The translations under genes were made by a program, and so were the position numbers. The notes under the pieces were generated by a model. That model ran no database searches. It saw nothing but the letters and a program-made list of their open reading frames with translations, and was not told the origin of the DNA. From an uncultured bacterium (GTDB lineage Bacteria > Actinomycetota > Actinomycetes > S36-B12), in the NCBI GenBank assembly GCA_903940375.1, contig CAJAKT010000057.1, forward strand, positions 1-9,207: a stretch of DNA of 9,207 bases, read 5' to 3'. The stretch's first letter is position 1, and each line of letters begins with the position of its first letter. Shown here one piece after another: positions 1 to 6,666 of this stretch.

Positions 1-55
1 ACGGCAGCTGCCGAACGTTGCCGAACGTGCTCTTGCGCGACGCCTTCACGACCAT
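1..55 (-). CDS. Tyrosine recombinase (phage/ICE-type integrase), N-terminal fragment cut by the window edge
   Basis: Only the first 18 codons are present; the gene runs leftwards out of the window. The translation is MVVKASRKSTFGNVRQLP. The stretch S-x-FG-x-V-R-x-LP is the typical opening of actinobacterial tyrosine integrases, where it begins the arm-binding domain and is usually followed by SG and an aromatic/Arg-rich strand. The ATG at 55-53 is preceded by AGGGGG with a 5-base gap, a good ribosome binding site. A family integrase would excise and insert its element at a tRNA end, and a tRNA-Met 3' fragment lies just upstream at about 190-240, which fits. The call rests on a short motif plus this context. 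A different protein with a similar N-terminus cannot be excluded. Confidence 0.6.
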   Translation of the reverse strand, partial: MVVKASRKSTFGNVRQLP

Positions 56-189
56 GTCATCCCCCTATTCGTACTTCTTCAAACCTGTCCTCTCGTCGTC
101 CCACTTGGGCTTATCAAGTGGCACGCCAATGGCACGATGATGACAATATCGCCGAAAGTTGTTGCGGCGCAACATGTTTTTCGCCGGAA

Positions 190-240
190 AAGGACTCATA
201 ATCTGGTCGTCGTCGGTTCGAGCCCGCCCCGCCCCGCCCC
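190..240 (+). repeat. tRNA-Met (CAU) 3'-half remnant, probable attachment site
   Basis: Read as a tRNA, CAT at 197-199 is the anticodon with T33 at 196. Exactly 17 bases later comes the T-loop TTCGAGC (217-223), the canonical distance. The T-stem 212-216/224-228 pairs at 4 of 5 positions. CCGCCCC at 229-235 would be the 3' strand of the acceptor stem. The anticodon stem pairs only at its three loop-proximal positions, and nothing upstream resembles a D-arm or a matching 5' acceptor strand. It is therefore not a functional tRNA. A displaced 3' tRNA end beside an integrase start is the usual signature of the distal att site of an integrated element. The missing 5' half places the element to the left. 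The exact core boundaries are not visible. Confidence 0.55.
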
Positions 241-246
241 GTCCCG
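223..246 (+). repeat. CCCCG pentamer tandem repeat
   Basis: G occurs exactly every fifth base (226, 231, 236, 241, 246) in an otherwise almost pure C run; the one deviation is T at 242. It overlaps the presumed T-stem and acceptor 3' strand of the tRNA remnant. Slippage here may explain the one mismatched T-stem pair and the absence of a clear CCA or discriminator end. Confidence 0.8.
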
Positions 247-346
247 TTACCCGAATGTGTTGTTTCGGCTGATGCTTGACACTTCCCTGATGGAGCGCGC
301 GGGGAAGGTTCCGCAGTTCCATGCAGGCATGGGCCAAACTCAAGCC

Positions 347-805
347 ATGGACCTGACCCCCGAGATGACAGCCTGTCTCGACGAGGCGGTGCTGTGCTGG
401 CTAGCAACCGCCGATGTCGATGGACGACCCAACGTGAGCCCTAAGGAAGTCTTCACGAGCGACCTTGACCGCATTCTGATCGCGCACATCGCCTCACCGA
501 AGACCGTTCGCAATGTCGAGATGAATCCTCATGCGATGGTCTCCATCGTTGATGTGTTCGCTCAAGAAGGTTGGCAGTTCGCAGGGGAGGCTTCGCTCGT
601 ATGGGCGGACTCACCTGGGTTTGCGGAGATCGCCGAACCACTTGAGGTGATCACTCAGGGCCTGTATCCCATCAAGGCAGTGATCGTCGTTGATGTCGAC
701 AAGGCTGATCGCATTGTCGCCCCGTCATCGTGGCTATTTCCGGATGAGTCCGAAGACGTTGTCCGCCAGCGAGTCTTGTCACGGTATGGGGTCAGCGATA
801 TTTGA
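347..805 (+). CDS. Pyridoxamine 5'-phosphate oxidase family protein (flavin-binding split-barrel)
   Basis: This 152-residue protein opens with the block CWLATADVDGRPNVSPKE (residues 17-34), the hallmark N-terminal strand pair of small PNPOx-like flavoproteins. The expected split-barrel pattern follows: a strand reading ILIAHIASPKTVRN, then one reading AMVSIVDVF, then an aromatic-rich G-strand and a helical C-terminus. Members bind FMN or F420 and reduce or bind small substrates; the true substrate of this subgroup is unknown. The frame stays open upstream to 137, but that stretch overlaps the tRNA remnant and the pentamer repeat. Family members begin close to the MDLTPEM at 347, so I chose that start. 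ATG at 329 is an alternative, and neither has a convincing ribosome binding site. It stands alone, 220 bp from the next gene, and its G+C looks somewhat lower than that of its neighbours. Confidence 0.85.
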   Translation: MDLTPEMTACLDEAVLCWLATADVDGRPNVSPKEVFTSDLDRILIAHIASPKTVRNVEMNPHAMVSIVDVFAQEGWQFAGEASLVWADSPGFAEIAEPLEVITQGLYPIKAVIVVDVDKADRIVAPSSWLFPDESEDVVRQRVLSRYGVSDI

Positions 806-972
806 TCCCGGAGTGCGGAGTCGAGGGCCTCGCCTATCCGCATGTGGTCCATGTCTCCTGCTACCCCGAGGACCGGCCTCGCCCCACCAATGACCTGATC
901 GGCGCGATGGTGTGTTGCTCAAGCTGATGCGTGACGCTAGTCGCGCGGCTCGGGACGTCGGGCTCTGGCCTT

Positions 973-1000
973 GGTGAATTGAACGTGCTTAGGTGAATTG
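973..1000 (+). promoter_or_regulatory. Direct repeat GGTGAATTG x2, candidate regulator site
   Basis: GGTGAATTG occurs at 973-981 and again, identical, at 992-1000. The start-to-start distance is 19 bp, close to two helical turns. It lies 25 bp upstream of the chosen ATG of the large exported protein. Same-face spacing of identical half-sites is common for activators and repressors, but no regulator is identified here. The regulatory role is an inference from position only. Confidence 0.3.
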
Positions 1001-1011
1001 TCGGCATTCTC

Positions 1012-1017
1012 GGGAAG
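1012..1017 (+). promoter_or_regulatory. Ribosome binding site deciding the start of the large exported protein
   Basis: GGGAAG ends 8 bases before ATG 1026. The upstream in-frame GTG at 993 has no purine-rich site before it and would put 11 charged or polar residues ahead of a clean signal peptide. The site therefore favours 1026. Confidence 0.65.
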
Positions 1018-1025
1018 TAGGCCAC

Positions 1026-4000
1026 ATGCACCGCCCAGTCGTTGCTGCCAGTGTCGGAGCAGTACTTCTCGCATCGATGGGCTCATGGCCTGCGGCTCAT
1101 GCAGCCGAGCCGAGTGCGGCGTCGAGCATCGTGCGAGCCGTGGCTGCGTCCTCGTGCCCGGCTCCGGTGAAGCCCACTGGCAGCGGCACTGTGACCGACC
1201 CGTATCTGGTCCTCTCGCTGGAGAACCTTGTCTGGGTGAACGGGCAGCCGTCCTCCTGGCGTTCTATTCTCGAGCAGCGCGTGGATATTGACGCGACCGG
1301 TTGCACGTGGACTCATGGCATCGGCGGCCCGACGAATCCGTTCACCGGAACCTACCTGGGCGATGGACGGTCCATTTCGAACCTCACGGTCGACGTTGCT
1401 TCAGGTCCTGCAGGCGTCTTCGGTGTCATCCGGGACGCGACTCTGCAGTCGATCACCGTGACGAATGCGACCGTTACTGGCACTGACGGCGTTGGCGGGC
1501 TTGTCGGGTGGATGCGCGGAGCAAGCGCAGTGAAGGCCTCCTCCAGCAGCGGTCAGGTATCGGGGAAGTCCGCGGTCGGAGGACTGGTTGGCGCGGCTCG
1601 TTCGGGAATTGTCGTCAACGGCTACAGCACGGCGTCGGTGGAGGCGTCGATTGGCGCGGCCGGCGGGCTCGTCGGTGACCTCAGTGGTGTCGCGGTAACC
1701 CGTGCGAGCTACTTCGTGGGCACTGTTGGCTCAGCAGGCAATGCCGGGCCGATCATCGGAGCCGGATCGACGAGCGCCGTCCGTGACACTTTCTGGGTGG
1801 ATAAGCCCACGTCGGGGACTTTCCAGCCCGGAGGCCTGCAGCGGACGACGCGCCAGATGCGAGACTTCGACACCTTCTCCTCGGCAGGTTGGCAGATCTT
1901 TGACGGCTGGACGCCGGCCGTGCCCTGGGCGATCTGCACAGGTGTGAAGCAAGGAATCCCATTCCACTCCAAGGACTTCGAGGCGAGCCCCTGCGCTTCC
2001 TTGACCCCGTCCACCGCGATCGTTCTCGCTCAGGCGGGTGTTCCCATCACGCCGGTGGCGATGTCCGCAACAAAATTCACTCCGACGTCGTATTCCGTTA
2101 CCAGCGGTTCCTTGCCCAAGGGCCTGACGCTCGATGAGCAGACGGGCGTGATCAGCGGAACTCCCGCAAAGAAGTCACCAACTCGAGACATCGTCATCAC
2201 GGGCAGTGACGGTTCGCGGGAAGGGCGCGCAGCCCTGCGCGTCGGAGTGGTTCGTGCCAGGCCGTCGGCGACTAACCGCTACTCCGGCTGCGACACCTCG
2301 ACGGTGGGATCTGTCCTCAGAGTCACGTGCTCGGAGGCGGGTACGCATGCGATTTCGCCACCTCCGGGCTCCGCGCTTGTGGGAATCGAGGCGCTAGGGG
2401 CTGACGGTCGAGGTTACTTCGGTCGTGGAGGCGCCGGTGCTTCAGCCTCGCTTGCTGGCCCAGTATCCGCGAGTCACGCGAACGATGGTGCCTTCGTGGT
2501 GACAGTGGGGAGCGCGGGCACGCTCAAGATCGGAGATAAGGCGAACAAGGGCATTCTCGACATCGTGTTAGCGCTCCTCTGGGACACCGCTTACGGCGGT
2601 GGCTACTCGTCGGTTCAGCATGCAAATCAGGACTTCGCGCCTCAGGGGCTGCTCGCGGCGGCCGGTGGTGGTGGCGGCGGTTCGCAGTCCTGGTTGATGA
2701 GCTATCTCTCCTGCATGAGAAGCGTGTATGCGAAGCATCCGGTGGCCCCCGGGGTCACCACCTACTCGGCTCAGGAGGCAGACACCATTGGCCGGGAAGT
2801 CATGTCCTGCACCGCTGCGATGACGGGAAGTTCGGCCAATGCGGGTACTGCCGCCGACACGCTTCCTCTCTCTGACAACTGGGCCGACCAGGCGGTCGGC
2901 CGCCAGGGCATGGCGGGCTTGATTGGCCTCCTCGCCGGATCCGCGGGAGCTGCGGGGAAGACCTACGTGCCGTCGACCGCTGCTGTCGCGACCCGTCCTA
3001 CTGCCGTCTCAAACAACAAGGCCCGCCGCGGCCAGGTGATCTTGACCTTTGACCTTTCGGGTGCAGAGAGCGTGGATGTGACGACGGCGCCGTGCAGCGC
3101 TTCGACGCCTGCTCTCGGTGAGTTGGTCACATGCGCAAAGCCGGGTCAGGCCCAGATCACCGTGCCTGACGATGCCGAGGTCGCCGTTGTCGCGGCGAGC
3201 GGGGCCGGGGGCGGGGCAGGGGTCGCCGGCGACACACTGCGTGACTTGGCAGGCGGACCAGGTGCCAAGGTCACCGGGATCGTCGATGTCTCCGAACTGA
3301 ATGCGGTCGTTGCGCAGGTCGGAGGCGCGGGCACGTCGGTCATCGGTGCGCAGCATGATGTTTCGGCCCTGTACTACGGCGAAGGTGGCGGCTATTCCGG
3401 CATCGGCCCGACGTCGGCGGCCCAGGTTCTCCTGGCCGGCGGTGGCGGCGGCGGTGGCGACCTGAGCCCTGCCGATCCGCCGACCGCGGCGGAGAAACTC
3501 GTGATGCGGGCGATGGCCGGCAAGACCGCGGTGAGAGCAGACTCCGTCCCCTGGGATGTCCCGGCGTCGAGTGCGGGCAAGGGCGCAAGCGGTGGCGTCC
3601 AAGGTCAGTCGTGGCAGGCAAGTGGCCTCGTCTCCGAGGCGGCCTACGACGCCGTCGGCGGAGGAGGCGGTTCGACGAGGGCGGCGCTGGGTACCTCATA
3701 CGCGCAAGCTGCGCACAATGGTCTCGTCACGCTGCGCTTCTGCGGCCTGCCGGGTGCGCCATCGGTGACGTCGGTCGCTCCCGGAACCTCTGCAGGGCAG
3801 GCAACAGTGGATGTCGTTGCCTCGGCTCCGACGAACACCGGAGGTTGCGATCCCACGAAGTACCAGTTCCGGACCTCTGGCGCCATGGAGTGGGCAGACG
3901 CGCCCGCCCTCAACTTCCCGATCGTGTACGACCTCACGAGTGGGCAGTCCGTGTGCGTGCAGATGCGGGCGCTGAACGCGGCCGGGTGGAGTGCGCCGAG

Positions 4001-4325
4001 TTCCTACGCGTGCGGAACAGCAAGCGATGCAGCTGCCACCGCACTCGGTGCGGGCGGCGACATCGTCATCGACGCGGACGGGATTGTGAGCCCCACGACG
4101 CTCACCTCGGTCGGCAACGGCTCGACATTCACGATCAACAACGAGTCGTCGTCCTTGTCGATCCTTTATGCAGACTCAGCCACCATGACCGTGGGCGGCA
4201 ACTCGTGCCAGAACGGCTGCAATGTGGCTGCGGGAACCACGGCGACAGTGACCTTGGTCGCCGGCGGTACCGCCCACATCTACGGGGCGATCTCGCACGC
4301 GACAACCAACATATCCGTGAACTGA
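1026..4325 (+). CDS. Large Sec-secreted modular protein (GLUG repeats, Ig-like, two glycine-rich domains, Fn3-like)
   Basis: 1,099 residues. Residues 1-26 form a Sec signal peptide ending AHA before AEPS. Residues 129-245 carry five GLUG-like cores at a fixed 28-residue step: AGVFG 129, GGLVG 157, GGLVG 185, GGLVG 213 and AGPIIG 240. The usual closing segment of GLUG proteins follows (FWVD at 256, TTRQM at 274, AGWQ at 287). Residues about 330-405 look like a putative Ig domain (He_PIG), with LPKGLTLDEQTGVISGTP at 363-380. Two tandem glycine-rich domains occupy about 420-678 and 690-906. Each opens with a Cys pair, contains a run of six to seven glycines (547-552, 805-811) and closes with a G-x-V-x-L-x-F strand. 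Residues about 909-999 resemble fibronectin III, and 1000-1099 are unassigned with Cys1061 and Cys1065. No LPXTG, C-terminal membrane segment or catalytic motif is visible. It is probably a secreted surface or matrix adhesin-like protein. It converges on the minus-strand export cluster, and a functional link is only suggested. Confidence 0.85.
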   Translation: MHRPVVAASVGAVLLASMGSWPAAHAAEPSAASSIVRAVAASSCPAPVKPTGSGTVTDPYLVLSLENLVWVNGQPSSWRSILEQRVDIDATGCTWTHGIGGPTNPFTGTYLGDGRSISNLTVDVASGPAGVFGVIRDATLQSITVTNATVTGTDGVGGLVGWMRGASAVKASSSSGQVSGKSAVGGLVGAARSGIVVNGYSTASVEASIGAAGGLVGDLSGVAVTRASYFVGTVGSAGNAGPIIGAGSTSAVRDTFWVDKPTSGTFQPGGLQRTTRQMRDFDTFSSAGWQIFDGWTPAVPWAICTGVKQGIPFHSKDFEASPCASLTPSTAIVLAQAGVPITPVAMSATKFTPTSYSVTSGSLPKGLTLDEQTGVISGTPAKKSPTRDIVITGSDGSREGRAALRVGVVRARPSATNRYSGCDTSTVGSVLRVTCSEAGTHAISPPPGSALVGIEALGADGRGYFGRGGAGASASLAGPVSASHANDGAFVVTVGSAGTLKIGDKANKGILDIVLALLWDTAYGGGYSSVQHANQDFAPQGLLAAAGGGGGGSQSWLMSYLSCMRSVYAKHPVAPGVTTYSAQEADTIGREVMSCTAAMTGSSANAGTAADTLPLSDNWADQAVGRQGMAGLIGLLAGSAGAAGKTYVPSTAAVATRPTAVSNNKARRGQVILTFDLSGAESVDVTTAPCSASTPALGELVTCAKPGQAQITVPDDAEVAVVAASGAGGGAGVAGDTLRDLAGGPGAKVTGIVDVSELNAVVAQVGGAGTSVIGAQHDVSALYYGEGGGYSGIGPTSAAQVLLAGGGGGGGDLSPADPPTAAEKLVMRAMAGKTAVRADSVPWDVPASSAGKGASGGVQGQSWQASGLVSEAAYDAVGGGGGSTRAALGTSYAQAAHNGLVTLRFCGLPGAPSVTSVAPGTSAGQATVDVVASAPTNTGGCDPTKYQFRTSGAMEWADAPALNFPIVYDLTSGQSVCVQMRALNAAGWSAPSSYACGTASDAAATALGAGGDIVIDADGIVSPTTLTSVGNGSTFTINNESSSLSILYADSATMTVGGNSCQNGCNVAAGTTATVTLVAGGTAHIYGAISHATTNISVN

Positions 4326-4378
4326 TCGGCCTTCGCTCCAGCCCTCATCCGCGGTCGCCCCCGGCGGGTCCTGACGCG
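4326..4378. other. Convergent intergenic gap
   Basis: 53 bases separate the stop of the large exported protein from the stop of the minus-strand BcsA-like gene. The only secondary structure I see is CGCC-CCC-GGCG around 4355-4365, a 4-bp stem without a T-run. It is too weak to call a bidirectional terminator. Confidence 0.5.
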
Positions 4379-6091
4379 TCACTGGGAGTGGTCTCGTCCG
4401 GGGAGTTGTCCCGGCAGCAGCCCCGAGCGTTCAAGAACCCATGATGCCCAGCGCACTTGCGCTGCTCGATCGCCTGACGTCGTCACGGACACCCGATCCT
4501 CGGTCCCGTCGGTCACGCTTCGCACCATGAAGGCAGGAATACCGCTCGGACCACCCTCGACATCGAGCACCATCGCGCCAGCGGGTCCCGGGACGAGTTC
4601 TCCGGTGCGGACCAGGGCGAGTGCGCCGCCGAGCGAGACGTCCACGAGGCGAGCCGGCACGCCGCCCAAGGTAGCGGCCGCATCGGTCGCGAAACGCACC
4701 GAAGCGCGGCCGCTCCGCTTGACCCGGGAGCAGCGAAAAACGGCCCATGTCGAGGCCGCGACGAACGCGAGTACGCCGACCGCGCCGGCGACACGATTCG
4801 CGTCCTGTTCAGGGGCCATGCCGGCAACATGGCTGATCACCTCACCGGCAACGACGCACAGGGCGCTTCCGATCATCAAGGTGAGCAGGACCTGCGGTGC
4901 CACCTTCGCGTCACTTGGGTGCGACTGGCGACGCAGGGCGGTGACCGTCGCCACCAAGGAGATCGGGAACTCATAGATCGCCGCAGCCAACGTCCCCGCC
5001 AGACCTCTGACGGATGTGTCCGGCGCGAGAAGGAGAGTGCGGATCAGCACGGGGGCGGCCAGCAGTGCCAGCCAGGAGACTTCGGGCACGGCGGTGACCG
5101 ACGCACCCGTCAGTGCCAGCACAGCCGGAACAGTCGCCGCGAAGAACATCGGTACGCCGCGAGCCAGCCGCAACATGAGAGCGAAGGCGGACACTCGACC
5201 CGGCATGGCAGCGCCGCGTGACACCACGGCACGCACGGCATCCCTGATTCCTGACCGCAGATCCGCCAATCGAGTCGCGAAGAACTCCTCGGCTTCATAG
5301 GGCGGCAGCAGCAGGGTGAATCCGCTCGGAGCGACCACTCCGAATGCGCCCGCCGGTGCACCGGCGAGGGTCGTGCTCCCCGTCCGCGCAGATGTGGTGG
5401 CCAGCAGGTCGGCGCGCACGAGAGTGGACGAACTCACCCACACGCGGCTGGAAGCGGCTAGGGCATTGCCCACCCACCACGCGGTGGAGACGCGAGGACC
5501 CGGCGGAAGGTAGGCGTCCGCATCGTCGAACGCCGGCAGAGCGGAGCACCACGACGCACCTGAATCAGCCAGGGTCGCCATCGCCTGCCGAACTGACCGT
5601 GAGTCAACCAAGGTGCCGGCGACGATGGGGAAGACCACATCAGTCGGCTCGAACCCGGCGACGAGAGTGGGCAGGAGCCCCGTCTCGCTGTGGTCCACTC
5701 CCATTGCCGAGGCGAGGAACTCCGCATCGGCCCCACCCACCAGCGTGACGTGCGTATCCGCATCGAGCGAGGCCACCGTCGATAGCACCCTCTCAGGGGA
5801 GTCCGGCGTGTCCTGGGAAACAAGCACCAGCGCCCGCAGGGCTCCGACAGGGCGGGCCGGGCTCTCGGGCTGCCTCGACCGGACGGGTGAGGCGTGGAAG
5901 GCGACAAACGACCACAGGCCCGCGCCGAGCATGGGCGCGCCGACCCACCAGCCAGCCGAGCTCGTCCAGTCGACCATCGAGCCGGCAGTGATCAGCGCGG
6001 CCGCACCGAGGATCGCGAGGACCCACAACGTCACCGGGCCTAATTGCCGGGCCGGTTTCGCACTCGCTCCAGCTTTCACCTGCGCCACCAT
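4379..6091 (-). CDS. BcsA-like membrane protein with degenerate GT2 region and C-terminal PilZ domain
   Basis: 570 residues. Two membrane segments at about 18-40 and 47-66 are followed by a cytoplasmic region at about 85-285. This region keeps the order of a cellulose-synthase-type GT2 fold: a first strand at 86-92, a second at 114-118, a DVVFPIVAG strand at 151-159 where DxD would sit, and an amphipathic segment near 265-290 where QxxRW would sit. None of the catalytic motifs DxD, TED or QxxRW is present. Membrane segments follow at about 312-330, 338-356, 362-383, 400-420 and 433-452. A PilZ-like domain covers 456-555. It has DVSLGG (484-489), matching the PilZ D-x-S-x-x-G motif, and KRSGR (458-462) where c-di-GMP binders have RxxxR, so the first Arg is Lys. 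I infer a non-catalytic, BcsA-derived membrane scaffold or sensor. Its start overlaps the preceding peptidase gene by 16 bases, so it belongs to that operon. The PilZ call is firmer than the GT2 ancestry. Confidence 0.7.
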   Translation of the reverse strand: MVAQVKAGASAKPARQLGPVTLWVLAILGAAALITAGSMVDWTSSAGWWVGAPMLGAGLWSFVAFHASPVRSRQPESPARPVGALRALVLVSQDTPDSPERVLSTVASLDADTHVTLVGGADAEFLASAMGVDHSETGLLPTLVAGFEPTDVVFPIVAGTLVDSRSVRQAMATLADSGASWCSALPAFDDADAYLPPGPRVSTAWWVGNALAASSRVWVSSSTLVRADLLATTSARTGSTTLAGAPAGAFGVVAPSGFTLLLPPYEAEEFFATRLADLRSGIRDAVRAVVSRGAAMPGRVSAFALMLRLARGVPMFFAATVPAVLALTGASVTAVPEVSWLALLAAPVLIRTLLLAPDTSVRGLAGTLAAAIYEFPISLVATVTALRRQSHPSDAKVAPQVLLTLMIGSALCVVAGEVISHVAGMAPEQDANRVAGAVGVLAFVAASTWAVFRCSRVKRSGRASVRFATDAAATLGGVPARLVDVSLGGALALVRTGELVPGPAGAMVLDVEGGPSGIPAFMVRSVTDGTEDRVSVTTSGDRAAQVRWASWVLERSGLLPGQLPGRDHSQ

Positions 6092-6666
6092 CCGCTTCGG
6101 GTCGATCCGACGGTGCCGAACTCGGCATCGTCAAAGAAGTACGGAGGCGCTTTGGGGCCTGACGCCTCCGAGATTCCGATCGCGAGTGCGACAAGGATGC
6201 CGGCAATCAGGGCGAGTACCCAGGGGGACCGCGCCTGCGCCAGGACGAACCCCATCTTGGGAACCATCAGCACCTGCTCGCCAAGGATCTGCGAGTCGGC
6301 GACGACCCACGCATCCGGATTCGGCTTGTTGTCGCCCCTGGTGCGCCAGCCCTCCACGGCATCGCCTGAGACAAGTCGGTGGATGACGAACCCGCCGGCC
6401 GAGTTCGGGTCGTCGGGATTGCCCAGCCGGTAGGTGACGGTGTCGCCGATCTTCCAGTCATTGGTCTTGACGGCCAGCACCATGTCGCCCGTATGCATCC
6501 CCGGTTCCATCGACGTGCCGGACACGACGATCCACTCGCCGCGGTAGAGGCCGGGCATCGCCACCAATGCGAAGGCCGCCGCCAGCAACGCCGTGAGAGT
6601 CCAGCTGACGATGCGGCGACTCCTGCGCTTGCGTGCCTTCGCCGGATCCACGGCGACCGTGGTCAT
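6076..6666 (-). CDS. Signal peptidase I, Sec11/SipW (S26B) class
   Basis: 196 residues. A basic N-terminus (RKRRSRR, 12-18) is followed by a membrane segment at about 20-41. The nucleophile is Ser52 in SGTSMEPGMHTGD. The base is His96 in FVIHRLVSGD, where bacterial-type enzymes have Lys, which places it in the Ser-His S26B class with Sec11 and SipW. Asp112 and Asp118 in RGDNKPNPD are 6 residues apart, as are the conserved Asp pair of Sec11. A second membrane segment at about 148-166 and a short polar tail complete it. It should cut signal peptides on the outer face of the membrane. Its ATG overlaps the stop of the upstream peptidase gene as ATGA, and its end overlaps the BcsA-like gene. All active-site residues are intact. 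The likely substrates are the two exported proteins at the start of the cluster. Confidence 0.93.
   Translation of the reverse strand: MTTVAVDPAKARKRRSRRIVSWTLTALLAAAFALVAMPGLYRGEWIVVSGTSMEPGMHTGDMVLAVKTNDWKIGDTVTYRLGNPDDPNSAGGFVIHRLVSGDAVEGWRTRGDNKPNPDAWVVADSQILGEQVLMVPKMGFVLAQARSPWVLALIAGILVALAIGISEASGPKAPPYFFDDAEFGTVGSTRSGWWRR

Larger units (their letters stand above)
806..1025. other. Intergenic region upstream of the large secreted-protein gene
   Basis: I see no gene in these 220 bases. Two short inverted repeats occur: CGAG-GGC-CTCG at 822-832, and CGAGG/CCTCG with a 5-base loop at 867-881. Neither is followed by a T-run, so termination after the PNPOx-like gene is not shown. A short frame with non-random-looking content (811 to about 927, stop TGA) could be a gene remnant, but I recognise nothing in it. 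The part nearest the next gene holds a 9-bp direct repeat listed separately. No convincing -35/-10 pair is visible. Confidence 0.5.

Noticed and set aside
274..300. TTGACA at 276-281 as a -35 box for the PNPOx-like gene
   Set aside because: No -10-like hexamer 16-19 bases downstream.
137..346. N-terminal extension of the PNPOx-like frame
   Set aside because: Would translate the tRNA remnant and the CCCCG repeat; family members begin near the ATG at 347.
3009..3602. 197-codon minus-strand frame inside the large exported protein
   Set aside because: Antisense shadow of the glycine-rich domains; composition is dominated by Arg, Ala and His, with no ribosome binding site.
4200..4325. Cell-wall sorting signal at the end of the large exported protein
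   Set aside because: No LPXTG-like motif, hydrophobic segment or basic tail in the last 60 residues.
4350..4370. Possible bidirectional terminator between the convergent genes
   Set aside because: Only a 4-bp CGCC/GGCG stem and no T-run on either strand.
3611..4444. 277-codon plus-strand frame overlapping the end of the large exported protein
   Set aside because: Arg/His-rich out-of-frame translation of a GC-rich gene; no start signal and no domain.
5613..6386. 257-codon plus-strand frame opposite the BcsA-like and peptidase genes
   Set aside because: Spans the overlap of two well-supported genes on the other strand; no recognisable feature.
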